This document shows positions 44,805 through 52,436 of a stretch of DNA of 64,000 nt, piece after piece. Each line of letters begins with the position of its first letter. Position 1 is the stretch's first letter. Under the pieces are notes generated by a model, which worked only from the letters and a program-made list of their open reading frames with translations, was not told the DNA's origin and did not search any database. The stretch is from Pseudotabrizicola sp051200875 (GTDB lineage Bacteria > Pseudomonadota > Alphaproteobacteria > Rhodobacterales > Rhodobacteraceae): positions 2,108,001 through 2,172,000 of the forward strand of contig NZ_CP195191.1 of NCBI RefSeq assembly GCF_051200875.1, read 5' to 3'. The position numbers and the translations under genes were made by a program.

Positions 44805-45689
44805 TCAGCGGGGATGTATGAGTTCGCTGACGAGGATGGGAAGTACAGCCTCGGCCATGCCGTCAAGCCGATCTATAGTACAGTTCGTCGGATAGAGCGC
44901 TGAAAGGTCGTAGTCTATGCCAACTCCGATGAGGCTGAACCCAGGCGTTGCCTCAAGATCGGCAATCACTGCCTTTAAATGATCCCAGAGGATGGTTGGG
45001 TGATTGGCGTCGAGCGTCGAGTCTTCGACGGGAGCGCCGTCTGAGACAATGATCACAATGTTTCTTGACCGACCGAGATCCATCAGTCGCTGGCCAGCCC
45101 AGAACAGTGCTTCACCATCGATGTTTTCTTTCAGTAGGTCGTTTCTGAGCAGATGGCGAACTGCGTAGGGAGCGCCCGGAACGGAATCCGTCGCATGGCG
45201 GTAGATGATGTGAAGTAGGTCCGCGAGACGCCCAGGGTTCGGTCGGCGTCCAACTGAAACCCACTTCTTTCTTGAGTTACCTCCCTTCCAGGAATGGGTG
45301 GTAAAGCCAAGAATCTCGTAAGCAACGCCCACCCGGTGAAGGAAGTCGGCGATCAATTCTGTCAAAAGGCACGCTACTGCTGCTCTTTGGCCCTTCATCG
45401 ACCCCGAATGATCGATCAGGATCGCAACCGCCACTTGGTCTGGGCCGGCTAGGCCGTCCGACTTGAGTTTGTCGAGCCACTTTGCACCGAGAAGCGACGA
45501 TTTGCTTCGGTAGACTGCAAACTCGCTTTCGTAGACAGCACAGACATCGGTCCAAGCTGCGCGCTGATCTGAGTTCATATTTTTCCATAATTCGTCCCCG
45601 GTACACGTCACGTCATACTCTGTGGTGAATATCCGATAAGACGATGTGTCCTCGTCGCGCTTCCAGGGCCAGTTGAACTTCACAGCCAA
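44805..45689 (-). CDS. CobT-like VWA domain protein
   Basis: A 294-residue protein resembling the C-terminal VWA half of cobaltochelatase subunit CobT, without its acidic N-terminal half. Shared stretches include YRIFTTEYD near the start, EILGFTTHSWKGGNSRKKW, the VGRRPNPGRLADLLHIIY region, then LLKENIDGEALFWAGQRLM and VSDGAPVEDSTLD. The metal-binding MIDAS is intact: DHSGS at 93-97, Thr130 and Asp217. CobT itself works with the CobS ATPase to insert cobalt, but no cobS or cobN is nearby. It lies downstream of the 2OG oxygenase (41 nt) between rplP and rpmC. Base use is less GC-rich than in the ribosomal genes, suggesting acquisition. Function unknown. Confidence 0.8.
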   Translation of the reverse strand: MAVKFNWPWKRDEDTSSYRIFTTEYDVTCTGDELWKNMNSDQRAAWTDVCAVYESEFAVYRSKSSLLGAKWLDKLKSDGLAGPDQVAVAILIDHSGSMKGQRAAVACLLTELIADFLHRVGVAYEILGFTTHSWKGGNSRKKWVSVGRRPNPGRLADLLHIIYRHATDSVPGAPYAVRHLLRNDLLKENIDGEALFWAGQRLMDLGRSRNIVIIVSDGAPVEDSTLDANHPTILWDHLKAVIADLEATPGFSLIGVGIDYDLSALYPTNCTIDRLDGMAEAVLPILVSELIHPR

Positions 45690-45730
45690 TGCTCCAATCT
45701 GGCGTCACCAATGTTGGCGAGCTCGAAATC

Positions 45731-46351
45731 TCACTCCCACCCATAATTGAAGCTGACCGAGATCCGTTCCCCTTCAGACATATTCATCGGGACCTCGTGG
45801 CGCAGCCAGCTTTCCCACAGAAGGACATCGCCGACGACCGGGGTAACGTAGACGAATTGGCGCAGTTCCTCGGCCACGTTTTTGCGGCGCAGGGGGGACA
45901 TCATCATCATGGGCAGGCGCGGGTCTTCCAGTTTCAAGGATGACGTGCCTTCCGGCATTTGCACGTAAGTGGTGCCAGAGATCACCGAATGCGGGTGGAT
46001 GTGGCTGGCATGGGTCCCGCCTTCGGGCAGGATGTTGATCCAGAGCGCATTGCACTTCAGCTTTTTGTCGCCCAGATCAAAGCCCAATTCGTCACAAAAG
46101 GCGGCAACGTGTTTGTCCAGCGCGGCCTCCAGTGCCTTGAAGATCGGCATGCGCCACGGCAGGTCATCCAGCGAGGCGTAAGAGGTATAGCCCGGATAGC
46201 CTTCCCGCTCGCACCATTCCTGCCCCGCCTCGTCATCCTCGGCAATCGCATCGCAAGTGGCCGCAAGTTCCGCGTAATCGACCTTTTTCTTGGCCAGATC
46301 GTTCAGCTTGGCACGATAGAGTTTGGTCACGAAAAGGGAGGTGGTGGGCAT
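45731..46351 (-). CDS. 2-oxoglutarate/Fe(II)-dependent oxygenase-like protein (TIGR02466 type)
   Basis: A 206-residue putative non-heme iron oxygenase. The core has NALWINILPEGGTHASHIHP, with His117, His119 and His121 as candidate iron ligands. HSVISGTTYVQMPEGTSSLK and LEDPRLP follow. Further on, DVLLWESWLRHEVPMN offers the distal His185, and SEGERISVSFNYGW carries Arg196 for 2-oxoglutarate. The order matches the TIGR02466 family of unknown substrate. It sits immediately behind rplP (L16), after a strong terminator, and 41 nt ahead of the CobT-like VWA gene. Because another bacterial 2OG oxygenase (YcfD) hydroxylates L16, a ribosomal substrate is an attractive but unproven idea. Confidence 0.8.
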   Translation of the reverse strand: MPTTSLFVTKLYRAKLNDLAKKKVDYAELAATCDAIAEDDEAGQEWCEREGYPGYTSYASLDDLPWRMPIFKALEAALDKHVAAFCDELGFDLGDKKLKCNALWINILPEGGTHASHIHPHSVISGTTYVQMPEGTSSLKLEDPRLPMMMMSPLRRKNVAEELRQFVYVTPVVGDVLLWESWLRHEVPMNMSEGERISVSFNYGWE

Positions 46352-46379
46352 GGCATCCTCGGGAATTCACGGGCTTGAT

Positions 46380-46410
46380 TGAAAAAGCCCCCGCCGTTTC
46401 CAGCGGGGGC
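46380..46410 (-). terminator. Strong terminator after rplP
   Basis: An 8-bp perfect G/C stem (GCCCCCGC and complement) with an 8-nt loop is followed on the minus strand by TTTTTC. It starts 34 nt after the rplP stop and ends the rplB-to-rplP block before the oxygenase gene. Confidence 0.9.
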
Positions 46411-46444
46411 CGTTAGTGTAGCGTGGGCTTTCAACCCACCACCC

Positions 46445-46858
46445 TTACCAGTCTTCGCGAGCGACGACGCGGGTGGTGACCGGCAGCTTCATGGCGCCAA
46501 GGCGCAGAGCTTCGCGGGCGATGGTTTCCGACACGCCGTCGATCTCGAACATGATGCGGCCCGGCTTGACCTTGGCGACCCAACGGTCGACCGAGCCCTT
46601 ACCTTTACCCATACGTACTTCGATGGGCTTGGCCGAGACCGGCAGATCCGGGAAAATCCGGATCCAGACGCGGCCCTGACGCTTCATGTGGCGGGTGATC
46701 GCACGACGGGCAGCTTCGATCTGGCGCGCGGTGACACGCTCCGGCTCGGTCGCTTTCAGAGCGAAGGAGCCGAAGTTCAGCAGGAATCCGCCCTTGGCTT
46801 CGCCATGGATACGGCCCTTGTGCTGTTTGCGGAACTTAGTCCGTTTCGGTTGCAGCAT
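46445..46858 (-). CDS. rplP: 50S ribosomal protein L16
   Basis: A 137-residue L16 with MLQPKRTKFRKQHKGRIHG, GRVWIRIFPDLPVSAKP and the EVRMGKGKGSVDRWVAKVKP segment. Arg82 in that segment corresponds to the residue hydroxylated by YcfD in E. coli (Arg81). It organises the A-site region of the 50S subunit. It follows rpsC by 14 nt and is the last gene before the terminator at 46380. Confidence 0.98.
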   Translation of the reverse strand: MLQPKRTKFRKQHKGRIHGEAKGGFLLNFGSFALKATEPERVTARQIEAARRAITRHMKRQGRVWIRIFPDLPVSAKPIEVRMGKGKGSVDRWVAKVKPGRIMFEIDGVSETIAREALRLGAMKLPVTTRVVAREDW

Positions 46859-46872
46859 CTCTCTCTACTCCC

Positions 46873-47589
46873 TTACGCGCGTTCGCGGTCGCGACGCGGC
46901 TGGCGAGGAGCGGCCCCATCCTGTGCTTCCGCCGAGCGGCGGTCACGGGCTTGGGGATCATGCTCCATGATCTCGCCTTTGAAGATCCACACCTTGACGC
47001 CAATGATCCCGTAGGGGGTCTTGGCTTCCGACAGCGCATAGTCGATGTCGGCGCGCAGGGTGTGCAGCGGAACGCGGCCTTCGCGGTACCATTCGGTACG
47101 AGCGATTTCAGCGCCGCCCAGACGGCCCGAGACGTTCACACGGATGCCGAGGGCACCAATGCGCATCGCGTTCTGCACGCCGCGCTTCATGGCGCGACGG
47201 AAGGAAACGCGACGTTCCATCTGCTGGGCGATCGACTCGGCCACCAGCTGGGCGTCCAGTTCCGGCTTGCGGACTTCGACGATGTTCAGGTGCAGTTCCG
47301 ACGAGGTGAATGCGGACAGCTTCTTGCGCAGGGTTTCGATGTCTGCGCCTTTCTTGCCGATGATCACACCCGGACGGGCAGCGTGGATCGTGACGCGGCA
47401 CTTCTTGTGCGGACGCTCGATGATCACGCGGCTGATGCCGGCTTGCTTTGCTTCCTCGTGGATGAACTCGCGCATCTTGAGGTCTTCCAGCAGCAGGTTA
47501 CCGTAGTCTTTCGACTCGGCGAACCAACGGCTGTCCCAGGTCCGGTTGACCTGGAGGCGCATCCCAATCGGGTTAACCTTCTGTCCCAT
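46873..47589 (-). CDS. rpsC: 30S ribosomal protein S3
   Basis: A 238-residue S3 starting MGQKVNPIGMRLQVNRTWDS. A KH domain carries RPGVIIGKKGADIETLRKKL, and the C-terminal domain has GALGIRVNVSGRLGGAEIAR. It lines the mRNA entry channel. The ATG at 47589 shares one base with the rplV stop. Confidence 0.98.
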   Translation of the reverse strand: MGQKVNPIGMRLQVNRTWDSRWFAESKDYGNLLLEDLKMREFIHEEAKQAGISRVIIERPHKKCRVTIHAARPGVIIGKKGADIETLRKKLSAFTSSELHLNIVEVRKPELDAQLVAESIAQQMERRVSFRRAMKRGVQNAMRIGALGIRVNVSGRLGGAEIARTEWYREGRVPLHTLRADIDYALSEAKTPYGIIGVKVWIFKGEIMEHDPQARDRRSAEAQDGAAPRQPRRDRERA

Positions 47590-47969
47590 TATGCCGACTC
47601 CCCGGTCTGACGCACCTTGATGGTGATTTCGCTGAACGGCTTCATGATCTTGCCGAAACGGCCGCGAGCACGCGGACGTCCACGCTTCATCACGAGGTTC
47701 TTGCCGCACCATGCTTCTGCGACGACGAGGCTGTCGACGTCCAGACCATGGTTGTTTTCAGCGTTAGCAATCGCCGACTGAAGGCACTTCTTGACGTCCT
47801 GAGCGATACGGCGCTTCGAGAAGGTCAGATCGGCCAGAGCCTTTTCAACCTTCTTGCCGCGGATCAGGCCCGCAACGAGGTTCAGTTTCTGCGGCGAGGT
47901 GCGAAGCATGCGGCTGACAGCCATTGCTTCGTTGTCCGCCACGCGGCGCGGATTCTTTTCCTTACCCAT
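47589..47969 (-). CDS. rplV: 50S ribosomal protein L22
   Basis: A 126-residue L22 with AVSRMLRTSPQKLNLVAGLI, CLQSAIANAENNHGLDVDSL and the tunnel-lining hairpin near MKRGRPRARGRFGKIMKPFS. It lies 3 nt after rpsS. Confidence 0.98.
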   Translation of the reverse strand: MGKEKNPRRVADNEAMAVSRMLRTSPQKLNLVAGLIRGKKVEKALADLTFSKRRIAQDVKKCLQSAIANAENNHGLDVDSLVVAEAWCGKNLVMKRGRPRARGRFGKIMKPFSEITIKVRQTGESA

Positions 47970-47972
47970 GGC

Positions 47973-48251
47973 TTACTTCCTCTTGGCTTTTTTGTCGGCG
48001 GCGTGACCGTAGTAGGTACGGGTCGGCGAATATTCACCGAACTTCTGGCCGATCATATCTTCGGTGACTGCAACGGGAACGTGCTTCTGGCCGTTGTAGA
48101 CGCCGAAGGTCAGTCCCACGAATTGCGGGAGGATGGTGGAACGACGCGACCAGATCTTGATCACTTCGCTTTTGCCCGACTCGCGTGCTTTCTCGGCCTT
48201 TTTCAGGACGTAGCCATCGACGAACGGGCCTTTCCAAACAGAACGTGCCAT
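47973..48251 (-). CDS. rpsS: 30S ribosomal protein S19
   Basis: A 92-residue S19 with MARSVWKGPFVDGYVLKKAE, IKIWSRRSTILPQFVGLTFG and GQKFGEYSPTRTYYGHAADK. It lies 3 nt after rplB. Confidence 0.98.
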   Translation of the reverse strand: MARSVWKGPFVDGYVLKKAEKARESGKSEVIKIWSRRSTILPQFVGLTFGVYNGQKHVPVAVTEDMIGQKFGEYSPTRTYYGHAADKKAKRK

Positions 48252-48254
48252 GGA

Positions 48255-49091
48255 TTAGCGCCCTTTCTTGGCGTGACGCGAACGAACAATGTACTTGTCC
48301 GTCTGCTTGTTCGACCGGGTACGGTTGCCCTTGGTGCCCTTGCCCCACGGGGTAACCGGGTGACGGCCACCCGAGGTGCGGCCTTCACCACCACCGTGCG
48401 GGTGGTCGATCGGGTTCATTGCAACACCGCGAACGGTCGGACGGACGCCCATGTGACGCTTACGGCCGGCTTTACCGAGGTTCTGGTTCGAGTTGTCGGG
48501 GTTCGACACGGCACCGATGGTGGCCATGCATTCCTGACGGACCATACGCAGTTCGCCCGAGGACAGGCGGATCTGGGCATAGCCACCGTCGCGGCCGACG
48601 AACTGGGCATAGGTGCCAGCTGCGCGAGCCAACTGACCACCCTTGCCGGGCTTCAGTTCGACGTTGTGGACGATGGTACCGATCGGCATGCCCGAGAACG
48701 GCATGGCGTTGCCCGGCTTCACGTCGGTCTTGGCGCCGGCAACAACCGAGTCACCAACAGCCAAACGCTGCGGGGCGAGGATGTACGAAAGCTCGCCATC
48801 CGAATATTTCACGAGAGCGATGAACGCGGTGCGGTTCGGATCGTATTCGATCCGCTCAACGACCGCAGGGACATCGAACTTGCGACGCTTAAAGTCCACA
48901 ATGCGGTACAGGCGCTTTGCGCCACCGCCCTTGTGCCACATTGTGACGCGTCCGGTGTTGTTCCGGCCACCAGTCTTGGTCAAACCCTCAACAAGGGCTT
49001 TGACCGGACGGCCTTTCCACAGCTCCGAACGGTCGATCAGAACCAGCCCACGCTGGCCAGGCGTCGTCGGTTTATACGACTTGAGTGCCAT
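48255..49091 (-). CDS. rplB: 50S ribosomal protein L2
   Basis: A 278-residue L2, close to the peptidyl transferase centre. It has VKALVEGLTKTGGRNNTGRV, KRLYRIVDFKRRKFDVPAVV and the conserved GVAMNPIDHPHGGGEGRTSG containing the functional histidine. In most bacteria it directly follows rplW; here the HNH gene on the other strand and a 297-nt spacer lie between. It is the first gene of a block that ends after rplP. Confidence 0.98.
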   Translation of the reverse strand: MALKSYKPTTPGQRGLVLIDRSELWKGRPVKALVEGLTKTGGRNNTGRVTMWHKGGGAKRLYRIVDFKRRKFDVPAVVERIEYDPNRTAFIALVKYSDGELSYILAPQRLAVGDSVVAGAKTDVKPGNAMPFSGMPIGTIVHNVELKPGKGGQLARAAGTYAQFVGRDGGYAQIRLSSGELRMVRQECMATIGAVSNPDNSNQNLGKAGRKRHMGVRPTVRGVAMNPIDHPHGGGEGRTSGGRHPVTPWGKGTKGNRTRSNKQTDKYIVRSRHAKKGR

Positions 49092-49142
49092 GCTTTCTGT
49101 CTTCCGTCAGCTAAAGGGTCTGCTGTTACAGACCCGCGTTAT

Positions 49143-49185
49143 AGGGCCCCGAAGGTCCCCGGCTTACAGGGCCCCGAAGGTCCCC
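49143..49185 (-). repeat. Tandem 18-bp direct repeat in the rplB leader
   Basis: The sequence AGGGCCCCGAAGGTCCCC occurs at 49143-49160 and again at 49168-49185. On the minus strand each copy can fold into a short stem with a TTCG tetraloop. TATAAC follows one copy and could serve as a -10 box, with no good -35. Confidence 0.65.
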
Positions 49186-49217
49186 AGTGGACGCCCGTGG
49201 CCAAGGCCACGAACAAC

Positions 49218-49245
49218 GGAAAAGCCCCGGAACGAATCCCGGGGC
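49218..49245 (-). terminator. Terminator-like hairpin upstream of rplB
   Basis: A 7-bp stem (GCCCCGG and CCGGGGC) with 8-nt loop is followed on the minus strand by TTTTCC. No minus-strand gene ends here now, so it may be left over from a removed gene or may block antisense transcription from the HNH locus into rplB. Confidence 0.7.
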
Positions 49246-49330
49246 GAAACCGATGGGGTCCAATAGGCGTGTTGGGGGGTAAGGTCAAGGGGTCGGCGCA
49301 TCTCCCATGCAGAGTTTCCGCTTGTCTATG

Positions 49331-49344
49331 TCGGAGCGCTCCGA
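49331..49344. promoter_or_regulatory. Palindrome upstream of the HNH gene, possible operator
   Basis: TCGGAGCGCTCCGA is a perfect 14-bp palindrome 44 nt before the TTG start of the HNH gene. It follows TTGTCT, a possible -35, so a bound protein could control the nuclease gene. Confidence 0.45.
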
Positions 49345-49388
49345 TGAAATATCTAAACGGCTTACCCTAATCATTTGAGGAAACTTAC

Positions 49389-50327
49389 TTGCAGTATAAG
49401 TATCATCGAGTTGCAGCGAACACAGCCGGATGGACTAAGCCCTTAGAGGGTCGACTTGGTCTAACCCAAGACTATGTTGGTGAAACCGGCTTTGGGCATG
49501 AGGACTGGAATTTCAGTCGAGATGTTTGGAAGGATGGGAACTGCCACCTGTACGTCCGGAAGCAACCTGCTAAGCAGGATCGAAAGGAATTCTTCAACAT
49601 AATGTTGGGCATACTTCAGAATTCCCGCCACTTTGCCGTTGGCCTCTGCGAGATGGCCACTTATTCACTAAGCACACTTGATGACCGTCTGAAGCTGCGC
49701 CGTGCGGAACAGCTGGACCAACTTGATAAGCTTGGGCAGCTGGATGGGCAGCTTAAGGGGCTGAGCATCGAGGAAAAGGCCAACCGCCTCTTCGAAGACG
49801 GTGAGGAATACTGGATTACAGTGGCCCAAGCGAACCTGAGGATCCTCGAGATTCCGGTTGCTTTAGATCCCCTGATCGTCAAGCCAACCTACAAGCGATT
49901 TGGCTTAATCAACATTCCACGCACACTTTTCGAAGGTATTGCAGCTGCCCCACAGCCGCTTCGGCCTCAAATGTCACCCGACGAAAGGTCCTTTCCGGAA
50001 GGCGCACTCATTTCAAGAGTGCACCTCGAGCGCGAACGGGACCCACGCGTCGTCAGGGAAGCAAAAAAGCGATTCAGGGAGAGACATGGTAAACTGTACT
50101 GTGAAGTCTGCGGTTGGAACCCAGATGTCAGTTATCTCGGCCTGCATGATAGCCCCCAGCTAATCGAAGCGCACCATGACGTTCCGCTTGCGAGCCTAGA
50201 TTATTCGGGGCAGACGCGCCTCGAAGATATTCGTCTTCTCTGTCCGAATTGCCATCGCGCTATCCACAGTGCGCGCCCATGGATGCGTGTCGGAGATTTT
50301 CGAAACTTACATTATCGAAGCCATTGA
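49389..50327 (+). CDS. HNH endonuclease inserted between rplB and rplW
   Basis: A 312-residue protein with a C-terminal zinc-type HNH nuclease domain. The CEVCGW pair (Cys238, Cys241) is followed by LIEAHHDVPL (His262, His263), LEDIRLLCPNCHRAIH (Cys285, Cys288) and the metal His/Asn positions. The N-terminal 200 residues have no family I recognise and include a charged helix (about 98-135). HNH domains of this kind occur in restriction and phage-defence nucleases. It is on the plus strand, against all ribosomal genes around it, with lower GC than they have. Start is TTG at 49389 with GAGG 8 nt upstream; no ATG fits. No methylase is adjacent. Its stop touches a bidirectional terminator. Confidence 0.82.
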   Translation: MQYKYHRVAANTAGWTKPLEGRLGLTQDYVGETGFGHEDWNFSRDVWKDGNCHLYVRKQPAKQDRKEFFNIMLGILQNSRHFAVGLCEMATYSLSTLDDRLKLRRAEQLDQLDKLGQLDGQLKGLSIEEKANRLFEDGEEYWITVAQANLRILEIPVALDPLIVKPTYKRFGLINIPRTLFEGIAAAPQPLRPQMSPDERSFPEGALISRVHLERERDPRVVREAKKRFRERHGKLYCEVCGWNPDVSYLGLHDSPQLIEAHHDVPLASLDYSGQTRLEDIRLLCPNCHRAIHSARPWMRVGDFRNLHYRSH

Positions 50328-50358
50328 AAAGGCCCCGCTTTCGCAGGGCCTTTCTTTT
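50328..50358. terminator. Bidirectional terminator between the HNH gene and rplW
   Basis: A 9-bp stem (AGGCCCTGC with GCGGGGCCT on the minus strand, one G-T pair) and GAAA tetraloop has TTTTC on the minus side and TTTCTTTT on the plus side. It starts directly after the HNH stop and 15 nt after the rplW stop, so it serves both. Confidence 0.9.
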
Positions 50359-50373
50359 GGTCTGTCAAGACGA

Positions 50374-50670
50374 TCAGAGGCCGGTGGCCACGTCGATCGT
50401 GTTGCCCTCTTCGAGGGTGACATAGGCCTTTTTCTTGTCGCTACGCTCGCCGGGGCGACCGCGGAAGCGCTTGACCTTGCCCTTGGTGATGGTGGTGTTG
50501 ACCGCCTTCACCTTCACACCAAAGACGGCCTCGACGGCTTCTTTGATCTGCGGCTTGGTTGCATCCATTGCGACTTGGAAAACCACTGCACCAGCTTCCG
50601 AGGCCATGGTGGCCTTTTCGGTGATGATCGGCTTCTTGATCAGGTCGTAGTGTTCGGGTTTCGCGCTCAT
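50374..50670 (-). CDS. rplW: 50S ribosomal protein L23
   Basis: A 98-residue L23 at the tunnel exit, the docking site for trigger factor and SRP. It shows DLIKKPIITEKATMASEAGA, PQIKEAVEAVFGVKVKAVNT and GKVKRFRGRPGERSDKKKAY. It overlaps the rplD stop by 4 nt and is followed by a terminator instead of rplB. Confidence 0.98.
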   Translation of the reverse strand: MSAKPEHYDLIKKPIITEKATMASEAGAVVFQVAMDATKPQIKEAVEAVFGVKVKAVNTTITKGKVKRFRGRPGERSDKKKAYVTLEEGNTIDVATGL

Positions 50671-51287
50671 TTCAGACGAGCCTCCAGAGCTTCGACACCG
50701 GCCTTCGTGATCACCAGAGTGTCACGGCGCAGGATGTCATAAACGTTGGCGCCGATCGTCGGCAGGACGTCGATGCCTTCGATGTTGCGAGCAGCGGCAG
50801 CAAAGCTCTGGTCAACCGACGCACCGTCGATGATCAGAACGCGCTTCCAGCCCAACTCCTTCGCCTGCTTGGCGAGGATAGCGGTCTTGGCTTCTGCCAT
50901 CGCCAGCGAGTCGACGATCACCAGTTCGCCTGCCTTGGCCTTGGCCGACAGAGCGTGACGCAGACCGAGAGCGCGGACCTTCTTGGGCAGGTCATGGGCG
51001 TGCGACCGCGGGGTCGGGCCCTTGTAGACACCACCCTTACGGAAGATCGGAGCCTTGCGGGAGCCGTGACGTGCGCCACCGGTGCCCTTCTGGCGGTAGA
51101 TCTTCTTGGTCGAGTAGGACACGTCCGACTTGCCCAGAACCGAGTGGGTGCCAGCCTGCGCCTTGTTGCGCTGCCAACGGACGACGCGGTGCAGGATGTC
51201 TGCGCGCGGGTCCAGACCGAACAGGGCTTCGTCCAGGTCGATCGACCCGGCCTTGCCGCCGTCAAGCTTGATCACATCAAGTTTCAT
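50667..51287 (-). CDS. rplD: 50S ribosomal protein L4
   Basis: A 206-residue L4 whose extended loop reaches the exit tunnel (QKGTGGARHGSRKAPIFRKG, then GGVYKGPTPRSHAHDLPKKV). In E. coli L4 represses the S10 operon; no leader evidence for that is visible here. It overlaps rplC and rplW by 4 nt each. Confidence 0.98.
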   Translation of the reverse strand: MKLDVIKLDGGKAGSIDLDEALFGLDPRADILHRVVRWQRNKAQAGTHSVLGKSDVSYSTKKIYRQKGTGGARHGSRKAPIFRKGGVYKGPTPRSHAHDLPKKVRALGLRHALSAKAKAGELVIVDSLAMAEAKTAILAKQAKELGWKRVLIIDGASVDQSFAAAARNIEGIDVLPTIGANVYDILRRDTLVITKAGVEALEARLK

Positions 51288-52003
51288 GCTTCACCCCCTT
51301 CGGCGGCAACTTCAGCAGCCGGAGCAGCAGCGGAACGGATCGCGGCAGGGCGCGGAGCGTCGGCGTGAGCCGGCTTCTTCACTGCGTCCTTGACGGTGAC
51401 CCAGCCACCCTTGGAACCCGGGACAGCGCCCTTGACCATGATCAGGCCACGGTCGGCATCGGTCCGGACAACTTGCAGGTTCTGCGTGGTGACGCGAACG
51501 GCACCAAGGTGACCTGCCATCTTCTTGCCCTTGAACACCTTGCCGGGGTCCTGGCACTGGCCGGTCGAACCGTGCGAACGGTGCGAAACCGACACACCGT
51601 GCGAAGCGCGGAGACCACCGAAGTTGTGACGCTTCATGGCACCGGCGAAGCCTTTACCGATCGAGACGCCTGCGATGTCCACGAACTGGCCAGCGAGGTA
51701 GTGGTCAGCGGTGATTTCCGCGCCCACGTCGATCAGGTTGTCTGCCGAGACGCGGAATTCCGCGACTTTGCGCTTCGGTTCAACCGAAGCCTTGGCAAAG
51801 TGACCGCGCATGGCAGCCGAGGTCCGCTTGGCCTTGGCCGAGCCAGCACCCAACTGAACGGCGGTGTAGCCGTCTTTGTCAGCAGTGCGCTGTGCGACGA
51901 CCTGAAGGTTGTCGAGCTGAAGGACGGTCACAGGAACCTGCTTGCCGTCTTCCAGGAACAGCCGGGTCATGCCCAGCTTCTTTGCAATAACGCCAGAGCG
52001 CAT
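51284..52003 (-). CDS. rplC: 50S ribosomal protein L3
   Basis: A 239-residue L3 with MRSGVIAKKLGMTRLFLEDG and KGFAGAMKRHNFGGLRASHG, then SHRSHGSTGQCQDPGKVFKG, which includes the Gln methylated by PrmB in E. coli. An Ala-rich tail of about 25 residues extends beyond the usual end. It lies 12 nt after rpsJ. Confidence 0.98.
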   Translation of the reverse strand: MRSGVIAKKLGMTRLFLEDGKQVPVTVLQLDNLQVVAQRTADKDGYTAVQLGAGSAKAKRTSAAMRGHFAKASVEPKRKVAEFRVSADNLIDVGAEITADHYLAGQFVDIAGVSIGKGFAGAMKRHNFGGLRASHGVSVSHRSHGSTGQCQDPGKVFKGKKMAGHLGAVRVTTQNLQVVRTDADRGLIMVKGAVPGSKGGWVTVKDAVKKPAHADAPRPAAIRSAAAPAAEVAAEGGEA

Positions 52004-52015
52004 CGTGATGCCCCC

Positions 52016-52324
52016 TTACACTTTGATTTCGACGTCAACGCCAGCAGCGAGGTCGAGCTTCATCAGCGCGTCCACGGTCTGCGGGGTCGGATCGACGATG
52101 TCGAGAAGACGCTTGTGCGTCCGGATTTCCCACTGGTCACGCGACTTCTTGTCGATGTGCGGGCCGCGGAGAACGGTGAACTTCTCGATCTTGTTCGGCA
52201 GAGGAATCGGGCCGCGCACTTGGGCGCCGGTCCGCTTGGCCGTGTTAACGATTTCCTGGGTGCTGGCGTCCAGCACGCGGTAATCGAAGGCCTTCAGCCG
52301 AATGCGAATGGTTTGACCTTGCAT
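52016..52324 (-). CDS. rpsJ: 30S ribosomal protein S10
   Basis: A 102-residue S10 with QTIRIRLKAFDYRVLDASTQ, GPIPLPNKIEKFTVLRGPHI and RTHKRLLDIVDPTPQTVDAL. It is also the transcription elongation factor NusE. It follows tuf after a 112-nt spacer with two hairpins. Confidence 0.98.
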   Translation of the reverse strand: MQGQTIRIRLKAFDYRVLDASTQEIVNTAKRTGAQVRGPIPLPNKIEKFTVLRGPHIDKKSRDQWEIRTHKRLLDIVDPTPQTVDALMKLDLAAGVDVEIKV

Positions 52325-52345
52325 TTCATTGTCCTTCGGAACGTA

Positions 52346-52368
52346 AAACGGGGCGAATGCCCCCGTTT
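52346..52368 (-). terminator. Second hairpin downstream of tuf, weak terminator
   Basis: An 8-bp stem (AAACGGGG and CCCCGTTT) with 7-nt loop is followed by TTTTA-type sequence on the minus strand, just 22 nt before the rpsJ start. Partial termination between tuf and rpsJ is plausible. Confidence 0.5.
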
Positions 52369-52402
52369 CATAGGTTCAGCTTGTTGTTTAGGGGCAGGCG
52401 AG

Positions 52403-52427
52403 GCGGCGCGCCGATTCGGCGCGCCGC
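52403..52427 (-). repeat. Perfect 12-bp G/C inverted repeat after tuf
   Basis: GCGGCGCGCCGA and its exact complement surround a single base, starting 9 nt after the tuf stop. There is no T-run, so it may protect the tuf mRNA 3' end. Confidence 0.65.
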
Positions 52428-52436
52428 GGGTTCTTA

